A stretch of DNA of 47,344 nt from Segetibacter sp. (GTDB lineage Bacteria > Bacteroidota > Bacteroidia > Chitinophagales > Chitinophagaceae): positions 1 to 47,344 of the forward strand of contig NZ_JAOQAH010000100.1 of NCBI RefSeq assembly GCF_025963695.1, written 5' to 3'. Below the pieces are notes generated by a model. That model was not told the DNA's origin and ran no database searches. It saw only the letters and a list, made by a program, of their open reading frames with translations. The position numbers and the translations under genes were made by a program. This document shows positions 34,136 to 41,798 of this stretch, one piece after another. Within the stretch, counting starts at the first letter, position 1, and each line of letters starts with the position of its first letter.

Positions 34136-34393
34136 ATGCCCGAAAGCAGGAACAGAGCCAGACATCGTCATCCACACCATCCCCATCACCCTGCGGCAAA
34201 TACTCATCATCCCAAAAAGGTTAAGCGTAGTGCTGCTTTTGTAGTGGCTGTTGTTGTAGCAATACTAGGCGCGGCTGTCGCGTTTTTTACACAAGGCACA
34301 GATACTTTTTGGCTGCTTACTGGTGCCGCTTCGGGGGCACTCATCGGTTATATAATTGGCAGAAGCATGGATAAGAGTATTGAAAAGAAATAG
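34136..34393 (+). CDS. Small membrane protein with His-rich N-terminus
   Basis: The 85-residue product begins with a cytoplasmic-looking, strongly basic stretch with eight His residues in HRHPHHPHHPAANTHHPKK form. Two hydrophobic helices follow (AAFVVAVVVAILGAAVAFF and FWLLTGAASGALIGYIIG), the second with small-residue glycine-zipper spacing, ending DKSIEKK. Similar small His-rich proteins occur in Chitinophagaceae without known function. Metal binding is possible but unproven. The start at ATG 34136 is supported by a near -7 box CACTTTTG (34104-34111). It could be co-transcribed with the upstream enolase-family gene. Confidence 0.7.
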   Translation: MPESRNRARHRHPHHPHHPAANTHHPKKVKRSAAFVVAVVVAILGAAVAFFTQGTDTFWLLTGAASGALIGYIIGRSMDKSIEKK

Positions 34394-34749
34394 TCGCAAT
34401 ACTTTTCGATTTTCACATTTGAGTACCTTTTACTGCTCTCTGTAATTTCTGGCTTAAGTACCTCACTTACCTGATCAATAGTTGCTGCGGATAGCGCAAT
34501 AGTAAAAGAGTGTGACACAACAATGCCACATTATTGCATTTGGCTGGTTCAAAAAAAAACGCAACAAAACATTTGAACGATAAATAATGGATGGCCATGC
34601 AGAATACTAATTAACCAGGGAGATAAAAATTAATAATTGCGGTTTATTATAACCAGTTTTTGGTTTCGCATTCCACTTTTCACCATGGTTTGTTATTTGA
34701 AAAGCAATTGCAATTAAAATTTATTCTTTTGAATTTATCCAAACAACAA
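34394..34749. other. Intergenic region before the DUF1206 gene
   Basis: About 350 bases hold no recognised gene, repeat or RNA. A frame open on the minus strand for about 60 codons here has no start and is not convincing. Confidence 0.4.
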
Positions 34750-35577
34750 ATGTCGTCCCCGAAATTTATACCTGTGTTGGCAAGAGCAGGACTTACTGCA
34801 AAAGGTATCGTTTATTGTTTAATGGGGGCAGTTGCATTTATGGCTGCATTTAGATTAGGTGGACAATCGGAAAGCAATACCAACAAAAACAGTCTTTTGT
34901 CATTAATACAACACCAGGTTGCCGGCCAGTTACTGCTTGCATTATTAATAGTTGGCTTATTGTGCTATTGTATTTGGAGAACTGTACAATGCTTTACAGA
35001 TACTGAGAAAAAGGGCACTAATACTAAAGGGCTTGTTGTAAGATCGAGGTATTTGTTGAGCGGCCTTGTTTATTTTTCTTTTGCGGTTGCCGCTATAAAA
35101 CTTTTGCTTCGTAACGGAGATAGTGACAATGGGGATAGCAATCAAAAGTTTATTGCCGAGCTTCTTTCCAAACCTTTTGGGCAATACCTTGTTGGCTTAG
35201 CTGCTGCAGTTATTGCAGCCGTTGGTATTTATCAAATTGTTTATGGCGTACGGGGAAAGTACAAAAAACATGTATCGGGTCTGGGGCTGCAGTCGAGACG
35301 GGGGGCATACCTGATTAAAGCAGGAACTATTGGATATATAGCAAGAGGAATTGTGTGGTTGATTATTGCATGGCTTATGCTAAAAGCTGCTATTTATACC
35401 AATTCGAAAGCTGCAGGTGACACTAATGAGGCCTTTAGCTTTTTACATGCTTCCTACGGTTCTTTGGTTACTGGTGCACTTGGATTGGGACTAGTGCTAT
35501 ATGGTGTATTTAGTTTTATACGCGCCAGGTTTGAACGTTTTAATACAAATAATTTTAGACGCCCAGGTTTGCAATAG
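34750..35577 (+). CDS. DUF1206-family membrane protein
   Basis: The frame is open from a TTG at 34660, but ATG 34750 gives MSSPKFIPVLARAGLTAKG, the family's normal start, and is preferred. The 275-residue protein repeats a module of two membrane helices three times: ARAGLTAKGIVYCLMGAVAF, then SRYLLSGLVYFSFAVAAIKL, then IKAGTIGYIARGIVWLIIAW. Each is followed by a second helix containing a Gly-x-Tyr-like pattern (GIYQIVYGVRGKY, GLVLYGVFSFIRARF). This threefold internal repeat is the DUF1206 hallmark; no biochemical role is established. It sits in the inner membrane with about six helices and ends close to the convergent Ntn-hydrolase-like gene. Confidence 0.88.
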   Translation: MSSPKFIPVLARAGLTAKGIVYCLMGAVAFMAAFRLGGQSESNTNKNSLLSLIQHQVAGQLLLALLIVGLLCYCIWRTVQCFTDTEKKGTNTKGLVVRSRYLLSGLVYFSFAVAAIKLLLRNGDSDNGDSNQKFIAELLSKPFGQYLVGLAAAVIAAVGIYQIVYGVRGKYKKHVSGLGLQSRRGAYLIKAGTIGYIARGIVWLIIAWLMLKAAIYTNSKAAGDTNEAFSFLHASYGSLVTGALGLGLVLYGVFSFIRARFERFNTNNFRRPGLQ

Positions 35578-35610
35578 AAACAGGTGGTGTCGAAAACAAG
35601 CATTGGGCAC

Positions 35611-36387
35611 TTATTCACTGCAAAGCCCGCTGTTGATTACTCTTTTATAACCACCATTATAAATACTAATTACATCAACAGGCATTCCTACCGTTGTTGT
35701 GGCTTTTGATTCTAATTCAATCAACTCACTAATCTTTCCAGGCATGTTTTTGCCGTTGCCGAAATAAAGATTATTGTCTCTTACAAATTTTAAAGCGTTT
35801 GTTGCATGTCCAACAAATTTTAAAGAGCCTACCCCACTATCTTCAGTCGTCTTGTAATTAACACTCCAATTATTACTGTTATTGGCCCCGATAGAAAATT
35901 TCATTTCCTTCATTTTCTTTTTATCATTATTAAACGAAATGGCGACAACACTAAGAAATGATCCATTATTTGTATTGATAAGTGTGTTAATGCTTTTCCT
36001 GGAAAACTTTTTAAGAATAGAGTTGATTTCTATTTTGGCTCTTTGCTGAAACGCTTCCATTGATCTATCAAAATTCTGCTGTTCGTTTATTGCGGCTTGC
36101 ATGATTTCTAAGAAATTAAAGCTGTTGTCTACATAACGAACATGACCGGCCATCGCATAAATGATATCATTTGTGCTATATATTTTACACATCCCTTTCT
36201 TGTTTACCGTATAGCCTTTATCGGTTAAACTAGACGTTCTGGTGTCAGCACCTATCCATATTGTATCCTGGCTTGTTAAGGTAATAATTAAGGTTCCATT
36301 TGTAAGAGTATCGTTCTGGGCAGAACAAAGTGAGGCTAAGAGAAATTGAGCAATAACAACAAAAAATAGTTTTCTTATGTAAGTCAC
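35611..36387 (-). CDS. Secreted Ntn-hydrolase with proteasome beta-subunit-like catalytic layout
   Basis: The 258-residue protein has a signal peptide (MTYIRKLFFVVIAQFLLASLCSAQ), then a seven-residue spacer ending Asn-Gly before Thr32. Numbering from Thr32 as residue 1, the sequence runs TLIITLTSQDTIWIGADTR. Asp17 and Arg19 fall exactly at the proteasome positions, and a Lys (KKGMCKIYSTND, Lys68) matches Lys33 after a four-residue insertion. It is followed by IIYAMAGHVRY, like the proteasome D-x-I-x-x-x-x-AG strand, and the C-terminus has VGMPVDVISIYNGGY, like the family's GGPVDV. The Gly before Thr32 matches the autocleavage site of proteasome precursors. Signal peptide plus Thr-type Ntn fold suggests an exported peptidase or amidase. 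Activity, assembly and substrate are unknown. Confidence 0.7.
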   Translation of the reverse strand: MTYIRKLFFVVIAQFLLASLCSAQNDTLTNGTLIITLTSQDTIWIGADTRTSSLTDKGYTVNKKGMCKIYSTNDIIYAMAGHVRYVDNSFNFLEIMQAAINEQQNFDRSMEAFQQRAKIEINSILKKFSRKSINTLINTNNGSFLSVVAISFNNDKKKMKEMKFSIGANNSNNWSVNYKTTEDSGVGSLKFVGHATNALKFVRDNNLYFGNGKNMPGKISELIELESKATTTVGMPVDVISIYNGGYKRVINSGLCSE

Positions 36388-36411
36388 ACCCGGGTGTTTA
36401 TTAAATTATAG

Positions 36412-36534
36412 AGCGATGAGGCCAAATTACTGTTTGAAGAACATGAACCTAATAAAATTTTCTACAAGTCGATAGTAGAAAACCTTGCATTTAAAGAGAT
36501 AAGCGAGAAGGTAATAGAGCTCAGATTTCGATAG
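36412..36534 (+). pseudogene. Possible C-terminal remnant of an unknown gene
   Basis: Between the Ntn-hydrolase-like and flavoprotein genes the plus strand has a 40-codon open stretch without a start codon. It reads SDEAKLLFEEHEPNKIFYKS and on to VIELRFR and a TAG stop at 36532-36534. Its Glu/Lys-rich helical character looks protein-like and is unlike the other frames. It overlaps the 3' end of the minus-strand flavoprotein gene by 14 bases. I do not recognise the family; it may be chance. Confidence 0.25.
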
Positions 36535-37465
36535 GATTAAGTGGCTTTGCGGCTTTAACCCTTTGTTTGCTGATTTCTTTTTGAAGTTCTTTATTTATGA
36601 TCGTGCCGGCTTTAGCTCCTTCCGCCGCGGCCACTACCACAAAATGCATGTCTTTATCTGCATCGCCTGCTACATACAGGCCGGGCGTTTTGGTTTGCTG
36701 ATATTGGTTCGTCAATACTTTCCCTTGCTTACTCATTTCACAATTAAAAGTTTCTGCTAAGTTGCATTGCTGGTCGAAACCGTTTACAAAAAAAAGAGCG
36801 TCTAAAGAATAGTGGCTGCCATTTTTAAAAACAATTTTCTCAATCATTCCATTTGTACCCTGGATCTTTAAAACCGGAAGTGTAATAATAACAATGTTAT
36901 TTGCCGCTAACTCGTCTTTTTCATGTGGCTTAAATTTTTTAACCCCATCTGTAAATATAGCTACATCAGGACTCCATCCTTTTAGAGATATTGCAAGGTC
37001 GAAGCCGTTTTTATTTTTTGCATAAACACCTATACTTTTATTTCTTACTTCCCATCCATCGCAATAGGGGCAGTGAAATACTGATTTTCCATACATTTCT
37101 TCAAAGCCTTCAATTTTAGGTAAAGGGTCGGTTAGCCCGGTTGCAATTAATAATTTTTTTGAATGATAAATGGTTCCTTCTTCATCTTTAACAACAAAAA
37201 TTTCTTCAGTATTTTTTCTGGCGTTTACTACTTTTTTATTTGCCAATTCAACTCCGTACTTAAAAATTTCGTGTTGACTAATTTTTATAAATTCTGCCGG
37301 ATCAATATCATCCCTTGTTAAATAGTTATGCATTGCGTGAGAATACTTATTGCGGTATTGTGCCGTATCAAATAGCAACACTTTTCTTTGACACCGTCCT
37401 AAAACAACTGCTGCATTTAGTCCTGCCGGTCCACCTCCAACAATAATACAGTCAAATACTTCCAT
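36521..37465 (-). CDS. NAD(P)/FAD-dependent oxidoreductase, thioredoxin-reductase-like
   Basis: The frame opens at 37492, but ATG 37465 gives the typical MEVFDCIIVGGGPAGLNAAV and is preferred. The 314-residue protein has the FAD-binding GGGPAGLNAA, an ATG motif (LLIATGLTDPLP), and the redox pair FHCPYCDGWE (Cys-Pro-Tyr-Cys). An NAD(P)-domain and the C-terminal GLYVAGDADKDMHFVVVAAA flavin loop complete the fold. The CPYC centre is found in a Bacteroidota/actinobacterial subgroup that is not true thioredoxin reductase. It probably transfers electrons from NAD(P)H to a protein or small-molecule disulfide in the cytoplasm. No thioredoxin gene is adjacent. Confidence 0.88.
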   Translation of the reverse strand: MEVFDCIIVGGGPAGLNAAVVLGRCQRKVLLFDTAQYRNKYSHAMHNYLTRDDIDPAEFIKISQHEIFKYGVELANKKVVNARKNTEEIFVVKDEEGTIYHSKKLLIATGLTDPLPKIEGFEEMYGKSVFHCPYCDGWEVRNKSIGVYAKNKNGFDLAISLKGWSPDVAIFTDGVKKFKPHEKDELAANNIVIITLPVLKIQGTNGMIEKIVFKNGSHYSLDALFFVNGFDQQCNLAETFNCEMSKQGKVLTNQYQQTKTPGLYVAGDADKDMHFVVVAAAEGAKAGTIINKELQKEISKQRVKAAKPLNPIEI

Positions 37466-37619
37466 GTTATTCAATTTAACTGTAATATGCAAACATGGTG
37501 CTAAGACACAGTTTTAAGGTCTGCTTGCCGCATCTCAATATTCATCCCCGGGAGTGGTTTGGGTCGGGCAAAAGCATCAACAATAAAAAAACCGGTTACT
37601 GTTTTAATCAAAAGCTACA

Positions 37620-38402
37620 TCACGGTCGTTCATATAAAAAACGAACCTTCGCCGATTTTTGCGTGGAGGAGGTCATAAATAATTCGTAACGTTTTTTGCC
37701 TGCGGTAATAATAAGCAGTGCGGTATTTGGGGGGATGGAACCCAGGTTCTCAGCAATCATCTCCACTTCCTGGAAAGGATTACTGAGATCTATTCTAATA
37801 AGAGTTGTTATAGGTTTCGTACTAAGTTTCTGATGAGTCAATACAGTCAGATCGTTAATGCGCACCGAAATAGAGTCGTCATCTATTTGACCGTTATCGT
37901 AAAAATCTAAACGAATTTCGCCGGTATCGACTAAGATCTCCGGTATTTCCCTAAATGCAGACTGTGCAATGCGTGAAAGGGTGATAGGTCCGCTGTCGCA
38001 ATTGGTGTAGTTACCTATAAGGATACTGCTCCAGCTGCCTTTTAAAAATTCCTGGTTGCCGACACGGCTATAAGTTAATTCGTACTTTTTTATGCAAACA
38101 TTGCAAAAAGAGGGAATTTTAAATGTAGTAACCACCCGCTCCTCAATAATGAATTTTTTAGATACAGGGTCAGCGACCCCTATAAACTTTTTTTTGACGT
38201 AGTAGTTTACATCCAGGTAATGATAAGAGCTGCCAAAGAGGCTGTCTCCTTTTGCATTGAACTGTAGTTCTATATTGTTTTCTGCAAAGCAACCCCTGTT
38301 CATATCTAAGCCTCCCTTCCAGAAACCGGAAATATTTTGGGAAAAAACAAAAAAAGGGCAAACGCAAATAAAATAAGCTATAATAAACTTTTTATCCATC
38401 AC
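37620..38402 (-). CDS. Secreted protein of unknown function
   Basis: The 260-residue product has a signal peptide (MMDKKFIIAYFICVCPFFVFSQ). A beta-rich domain starting NISGFWKGGLDMNRG follows, with four cysteines including a CNVC pair, then a C-terminal domain of about 100 residues. The latter starts near IRLDFYDNGQIDDDSISVRI and runs to LLIITAGKKRYELFM. Such C-terminal domains recur in Chitinophagaceae secreted proteins, but I cannot name the family. It is on the same strand as the flavoprotein but 150 bases away. Confidence 0.65.
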   Translation of the reverse strand: MMDKKFIIAYFICVCPFFVFSQNISGFWKGGLDMNRGCFAENNIELQFNAKGDSLFGSSYHYLDVNYYVKKKFIGVADPVSKKFIIEERVVTTFKIPSFCNVCIKKYELTYSRVGNQEFLKGSWSSILIGNYTNCDSGPITLSRIAQSAFREIPEILVDTGEIRLDFYDNGQIDDDSISVRINDLTVLTHQKLSTKPITTLIRIDLSNPFQEVEMIAENLGSIPPNTALLIITAGKKRYELFMTSSTQKSAKVRFLYERP

Positions 38403-38664
38403 ACTAAAATTAAAGTTTTATAGCTGTTAACTTATCAAACAGGAGCGTGTAATTTGTAAAAGTTTCATAAACAGTGCAAAGACCTGAACTGTCACAAGTC
38501 AGTGCAAAACTGATGGTTGAGTTAGTAACTCTACCATAACCGGAAATAGCCGAAATAGCGGGCTAAACAGTGCTCACTTTACTTCGCCTTCCGTTAAAGT
38601 TTATTCTACTTATAACAAAATTCTTTCATTTACTGTTATCGCCTTTGTAAATCGATAGAGAATT

Positions 38665-40062
38665 ATGAGGTGTAGAAAACAGGCTTTTGTTATTACCATT
38701 ATTACAGCAGTTGCTTTTGTAAGCATTGCTGCAATGAATGTTGAGAACGAGCCTTTTAAAGAAGGGGTGTACATTGAACCGAGTGCGCAGCAAAAGGGTG
38801 ACACCCAAAAGGGATACGACTACCTGGTTAACGGCGATTACCTGAAAAGCGGTTTGGGTTATAATTTTTATGTTTTATTAAATGGAAAGGATAAGAGAAA
38901 TTATTTAGGCAGAACCGGAAAAGCCGGTAACGTAGCCTACAACTTTAACCTTGTTAAAACCAAAAACAATAACAGTCTCGTTGTTCCAAATTGTTTACAA
39001 TGTCATGGACAGGAATTTAATGGGAACCTTGTAATTGGTTTAGGCAATACCTTTCTTGATTTTAGCAAGCCTTTTAAAAGAAATGATGTAAAGGGCAAAA
39101 TTACCCAAAAGGTTATGCGCTTTATTTTGCCGCAACAGTATCAATCTTCCCGGGTTTTAATCAGATCTTTTAGTACGATTGCGCCTTATTTGCAAACAGA
39201 GACACAAGGTGTGAATGCGGCGGATCGGTTAGCAATACTGCTGGTAGCACACAGAAATCCGGAAACGTTGAAATGGAGTGATAAAGCCTTGTTGGAAATA
39301 CCGGAAGAAGTAATTCCTACAGATGTACCTGCGTGGTGGTTGCTGAAGAAGAAAAATGCTATGTTTTACAACGGCTTCGGCCGCGGTGACTTTGGAAAAT
39401 TTCTTATGCTTAGTAACCTGCTTACGGTTAGCGATACAAGTGAAGCAGCGGAAACATTCACGCATTTTAAAGATGTACTTGCTTACCTGAAATCAATTGA
39501 AGCACCAAGATATCCCCATTCAATAGATAGCACGCTTGCTGTAAGCGGCAAGGCTGTTTTTAATAATAACTGCAGCAAATGTCATGGAGTGTATGGCGAC
39601 AACGTTACTTACCCAAACCTGCTAATACCCGCACATATCATAAAGACGGATTCGCTATTGTTTAAAGCCAACTACCAGAACCCGCAATTTATAGAATGGT
39701 TTAATAAAAGCTGGTATGCTAACGGACACTATCCTGCCCGACTACAACCTTTCAACGGTTATATAGCACCCCCTCTTGATGGCGTATGGATTACTGCACC
39801 TTACCTGCATAATGGGTCGGTACCGACTTTGGAAGCGTTGCTAAATAGTAAAGAACGTCCGCGATATTGGCAAAGGGATTTTGAGCAACCGGAGTATGAT
39901 TACGTAAATGTCGGTTGGAAGTATGAGGTGAAAAATGAGGGCAACAGCAGGAAGATTTATAATACCGATAAGCCGGGCTATAGAAACACCGGTCATACTT
40001 TTGGAGATCGCCTTAATAAAGAAGACCGAAAAGCTGTTATAGAATATTTGAAAACGCTTTAA
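38665..40062 (+). CDS. Two-heme c-type cytochrome (peroxidase/oxidoreductase-like)
   Basis: The 465-residue protein has a membrane-spanning signal segment (ITIITAVAFVSIAAM). Two heme c attachment motifs are 193 residues apart: CLQCH (110-114) and CSKCH (303-307). The second belongs to a domain with AVSGKAVFNNNCSKCHG and the ITAPYLHNGSVPTLEALL segment shared with di-heme oxidases/peroxidases such as DHOR and MauG-like proteins. Distal ligands cannot be assigned by eye. It is exported to the periplasm and may take part in electron transfer or oxidation of an unknown substrate. It stands alone and is convergent with the second SusD gene. Confidence 0.85.
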   Translation: MRCRKQAFVITIITAVAFVSIAAMNVENEPFKEGVYIEPSAQQKGDTQKGYDYLVNGDYLKSGLGYNFYVLLNGKDKRNYLGRTGKAGNVAYNFNLVKTKNNNSLVVPNCLQCHGQEFNGNLVIGLGNTFLDFSKPFKRNDVKGKITQKVMRFILPQQYQSSRVLIRSFSTIAPYLQTETQGVNAADRLAILLVAHRNPETLKWSDKALLEIPEEVIPTDVPAWWLLKKKNAMFYNGFGRGDFGKFLMLSNLLTVSDTSEAAETFTHFKDVLAYLKSIEAPRYPHSIDSTLAVSGKAVFNNNCSKCHGVYGDNVTYPNLLIPAHIIKTDSLLFKANYQNPQFIEWFNKSWYANGHYPARLQPFNGYIAPPLDGVWITAPYLHNGSVPTLEALLNSKERPRYWQRDFEQPEYDYVNVGWKYEVKNEGNSRKIYNTDKPGYRNTGHTFGDRLNKEDRKAVIEYLKTL

Positions 40063-40162
40063 ATGTTTTTTTAAAGTTTTGTGCATTTACCTGCAAAAAC
40101 CAGTAAAACATTACGATCGCTCCTAATTAATTACAAGACTTTAGCCGAATAAAATAACTATA

Positions 40163-40181
40163 GTACAAGGGTGCGACGCAA
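40163..40181 (+). repeat. Dispersed intergenic repeat, copy 5
   Basis: GTACAAGGGTGCGACGCAA, one base different from copies 1 and 3, is followed by GGATGTTTATTAGCAATAA, which resembles the tails of copies 3 and 4. The core is at 40172-40181. Confidence 0.7.
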
Positions 40182-40263
40182 GGATGTTTATTAGCAATAA
40201 AATGCTGGAGACATAAAAATATGGCTTTCTACCTAAGGGCTTAAAGACCGGGGAACATTAAAT

Positions 40264-40297
40264 AGAAGCCCCGGCAAAACGCTTTGCCAGGGCTTCT
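40264..40297. terminator. Long hairpin between the cytochrome and SusD genes
   Basis: A 15-base stem with one mismatch (40264-40278 with 40283-40297), loop ACGC, GC-rich in the middle. It lies 20 bases past the SusD stop on the minus strand, but neither side has a strong T-run. It probably serves the convergent genes as a terminator or RNA stabiliser. Confidence 0.6.
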
Positions 40298-40317
40298 AAC
40301 TTACTTATTTCAAATTT

Positions 40318-41787
40318 TTATTTATCCCACCAAACTTTTTCAGTCACTAATTTAACTCCTGGAAATTTCTGGTTCCTGGTTATTTCAGTTTCAGGATATA
40401 GTAAACGTGCGGGAAGATCATTCGTACCTAATGTAGAAGCCTGGGATTTTACCAATATATCAGGATACCCTGTTCTTCTCCATTCTGTCCAGGCCTCAAA
40501 GCCTTGCGTACCGTTCATCGCGTAATACTTCTGCGTAATAATAGCTCTAATCCTTCCCGCAACATCGGCTGGCAATCGGGCATCAGGGGCAGAGTTAATA
40601 TAAGTATTGTAGTCTGCGGCAGAAATTGCATAAGTGTCGAAACTTGCTTTTATGCCGGCTTTAAATAGTTCATTTACATCGCCTGCCGGAGCCCATCCCC
40701 TTGCTACAGCTTCAGCCTGCAAAAAGTAAGACTCGGGAGCAGAAATTAGTTTAACCGGAGCAGCTGCGGCAACCGCAGCAGTAGCTGCAGAAAAACGCCC
40801 GCCGGTAATTGGTGCGGGGAAGGTAGGCGCGACAGTTGGTTGTGTAGCAAAACTTCCCTGCGGGATAGACACTACGTTACCTGCAGCGTTAGTAGTGTAC
40901 AGAACTTTTAGCCTCGGATCATTATTAGCGACGAAAGCGTTAACAGCTGTTGCACTTGCCACCAGGTTTTGGGTACGGTTTAAAGTAGGAGATGCACCTT
41001 CTGCATATAGCGGATGTTGGTTTCCACCCTCATTTCGATAAGCAATTTTTGCATCTGTAGTTAAGAAAGCGGGATTAGTTGCGTATAAAGCCTGTATACC
41101 CGCTTTTGCTTTGTTAGGATCAACTTCTGACAATCTTAAATACGCCCTTAATAAAAAAGTGTTTCCAAAACGTTTCCAGTTTGCCATACCTGCTGCGCCG
41201 CCACCAAAAACCAGGTCGTCGCTACCCGGGTAATTACTGGTTGCTACTGTTGTTAATGCAATTCCTCTTTTTGTCCATGCGAAAATACTGTCGTAGACCT
41301 CCTGCTGGGGATCGTAGGCGGGGGATAGGCCCGAAGTGCCCCGAAGCGCTTCTTTTAATGGCACATCTCCAAATGCGTCTGTCAGGAGTTGAAAAACGTA
41401 AGCCTTTTCGAGCAGTGCAATTGCGACATAATTGCTGTTTTTTGATTGTTCTAAAAGTAGGAGGTCTTGTAGTGCATCGTTGTACATTAACCCCCACATG
41501 CGGTCGAAAGTGGCTGGATTTGATTGGTACTGGTCAATTGTTTTGTACTGGGAAGAAGTTGGATTTTGTGTCCAATATTGTGCATAGATCCCTCCAAAGA
41601 TTTGTAGGTTGTTGCCTACAACCATACCTATAGTTGCCTGCGTTGAGGGAAGTATTAAATTGTCTGTGGCTGTTTTTGGAGAATTGGGATTTTGATTCAC
41701 ATCCAAAAACTTCTCACATCCCGTTGTTCCCATTACAGCTACAGCGGCAATAACGGCTACAATTGTATTTCTATATCTTAATCTCAT
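40318..41787 (-). CDS. SusD/RagB-like nutrient-binding outer-membrane lipoprotein (SusD-like 2 type)
   Basis: The 489-residue protein has a lipoprotein signal with TTGC (Cys24) followed by EKFLDVNQNPNSPKTATDNL, the usual opening of the shorter SusD-like 2 group. It continues with IYAQYWTQNPTSSQYKTIDQ, a TPR-like helical core, and ends in QGFEAWTEWRRTGYPDI, typical of this group. It is smaller than the first SusD (622 residues) and belongs to a different subfamily, often paired with uptake of peptides or unusual polymers. It follows its SusC partner by 11 bases on the minus strand. Confidence 0.93.
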   Translation of the reverse strand: MRLRYRNTIVAVIAAVAVMGTTGCEKFLDVNQNPNSPKTATDNLILPSTQATIGMVVGNNLQIFGGIYAQYWTQNPTSSQYKTIDQYQSNPATFDRMWGLMYNDALQDLLLLEQSKNSNYVAIALLEKAYVFQLLTDAFGDVPLKEALRGTSGLSPAYDPQQEVYDSIFAWTKRGIALTTVATSNYPGSDDLVFGGGAAGMANWKRFGNTFLLRAYLRLSEVDPNKAKAGIQALYATNPAFLTTDAKIAYRNEGGNQHPLYAEGASPTLNRTQNLVASATAVNAFVANNDPRLKVLYTTNAAGNVVSIPQGSFATQPTVAPTFPAPITGGRFSAATAAVAAAAPVKLISAPESYFLQAEAVARGWAPAGDVNELFKAGIKASFDTYAISAADYNTYINSAPDARLPADVAGRIRAIITQKYYAMNGTQGFEAWTEWRRTGYPDILVKSQASTLGTNDLPARLLYPETEITRNQKFPGVKLVTEKVWWDK

Positions 41788-41798
41788 TGTGGTAAAGT

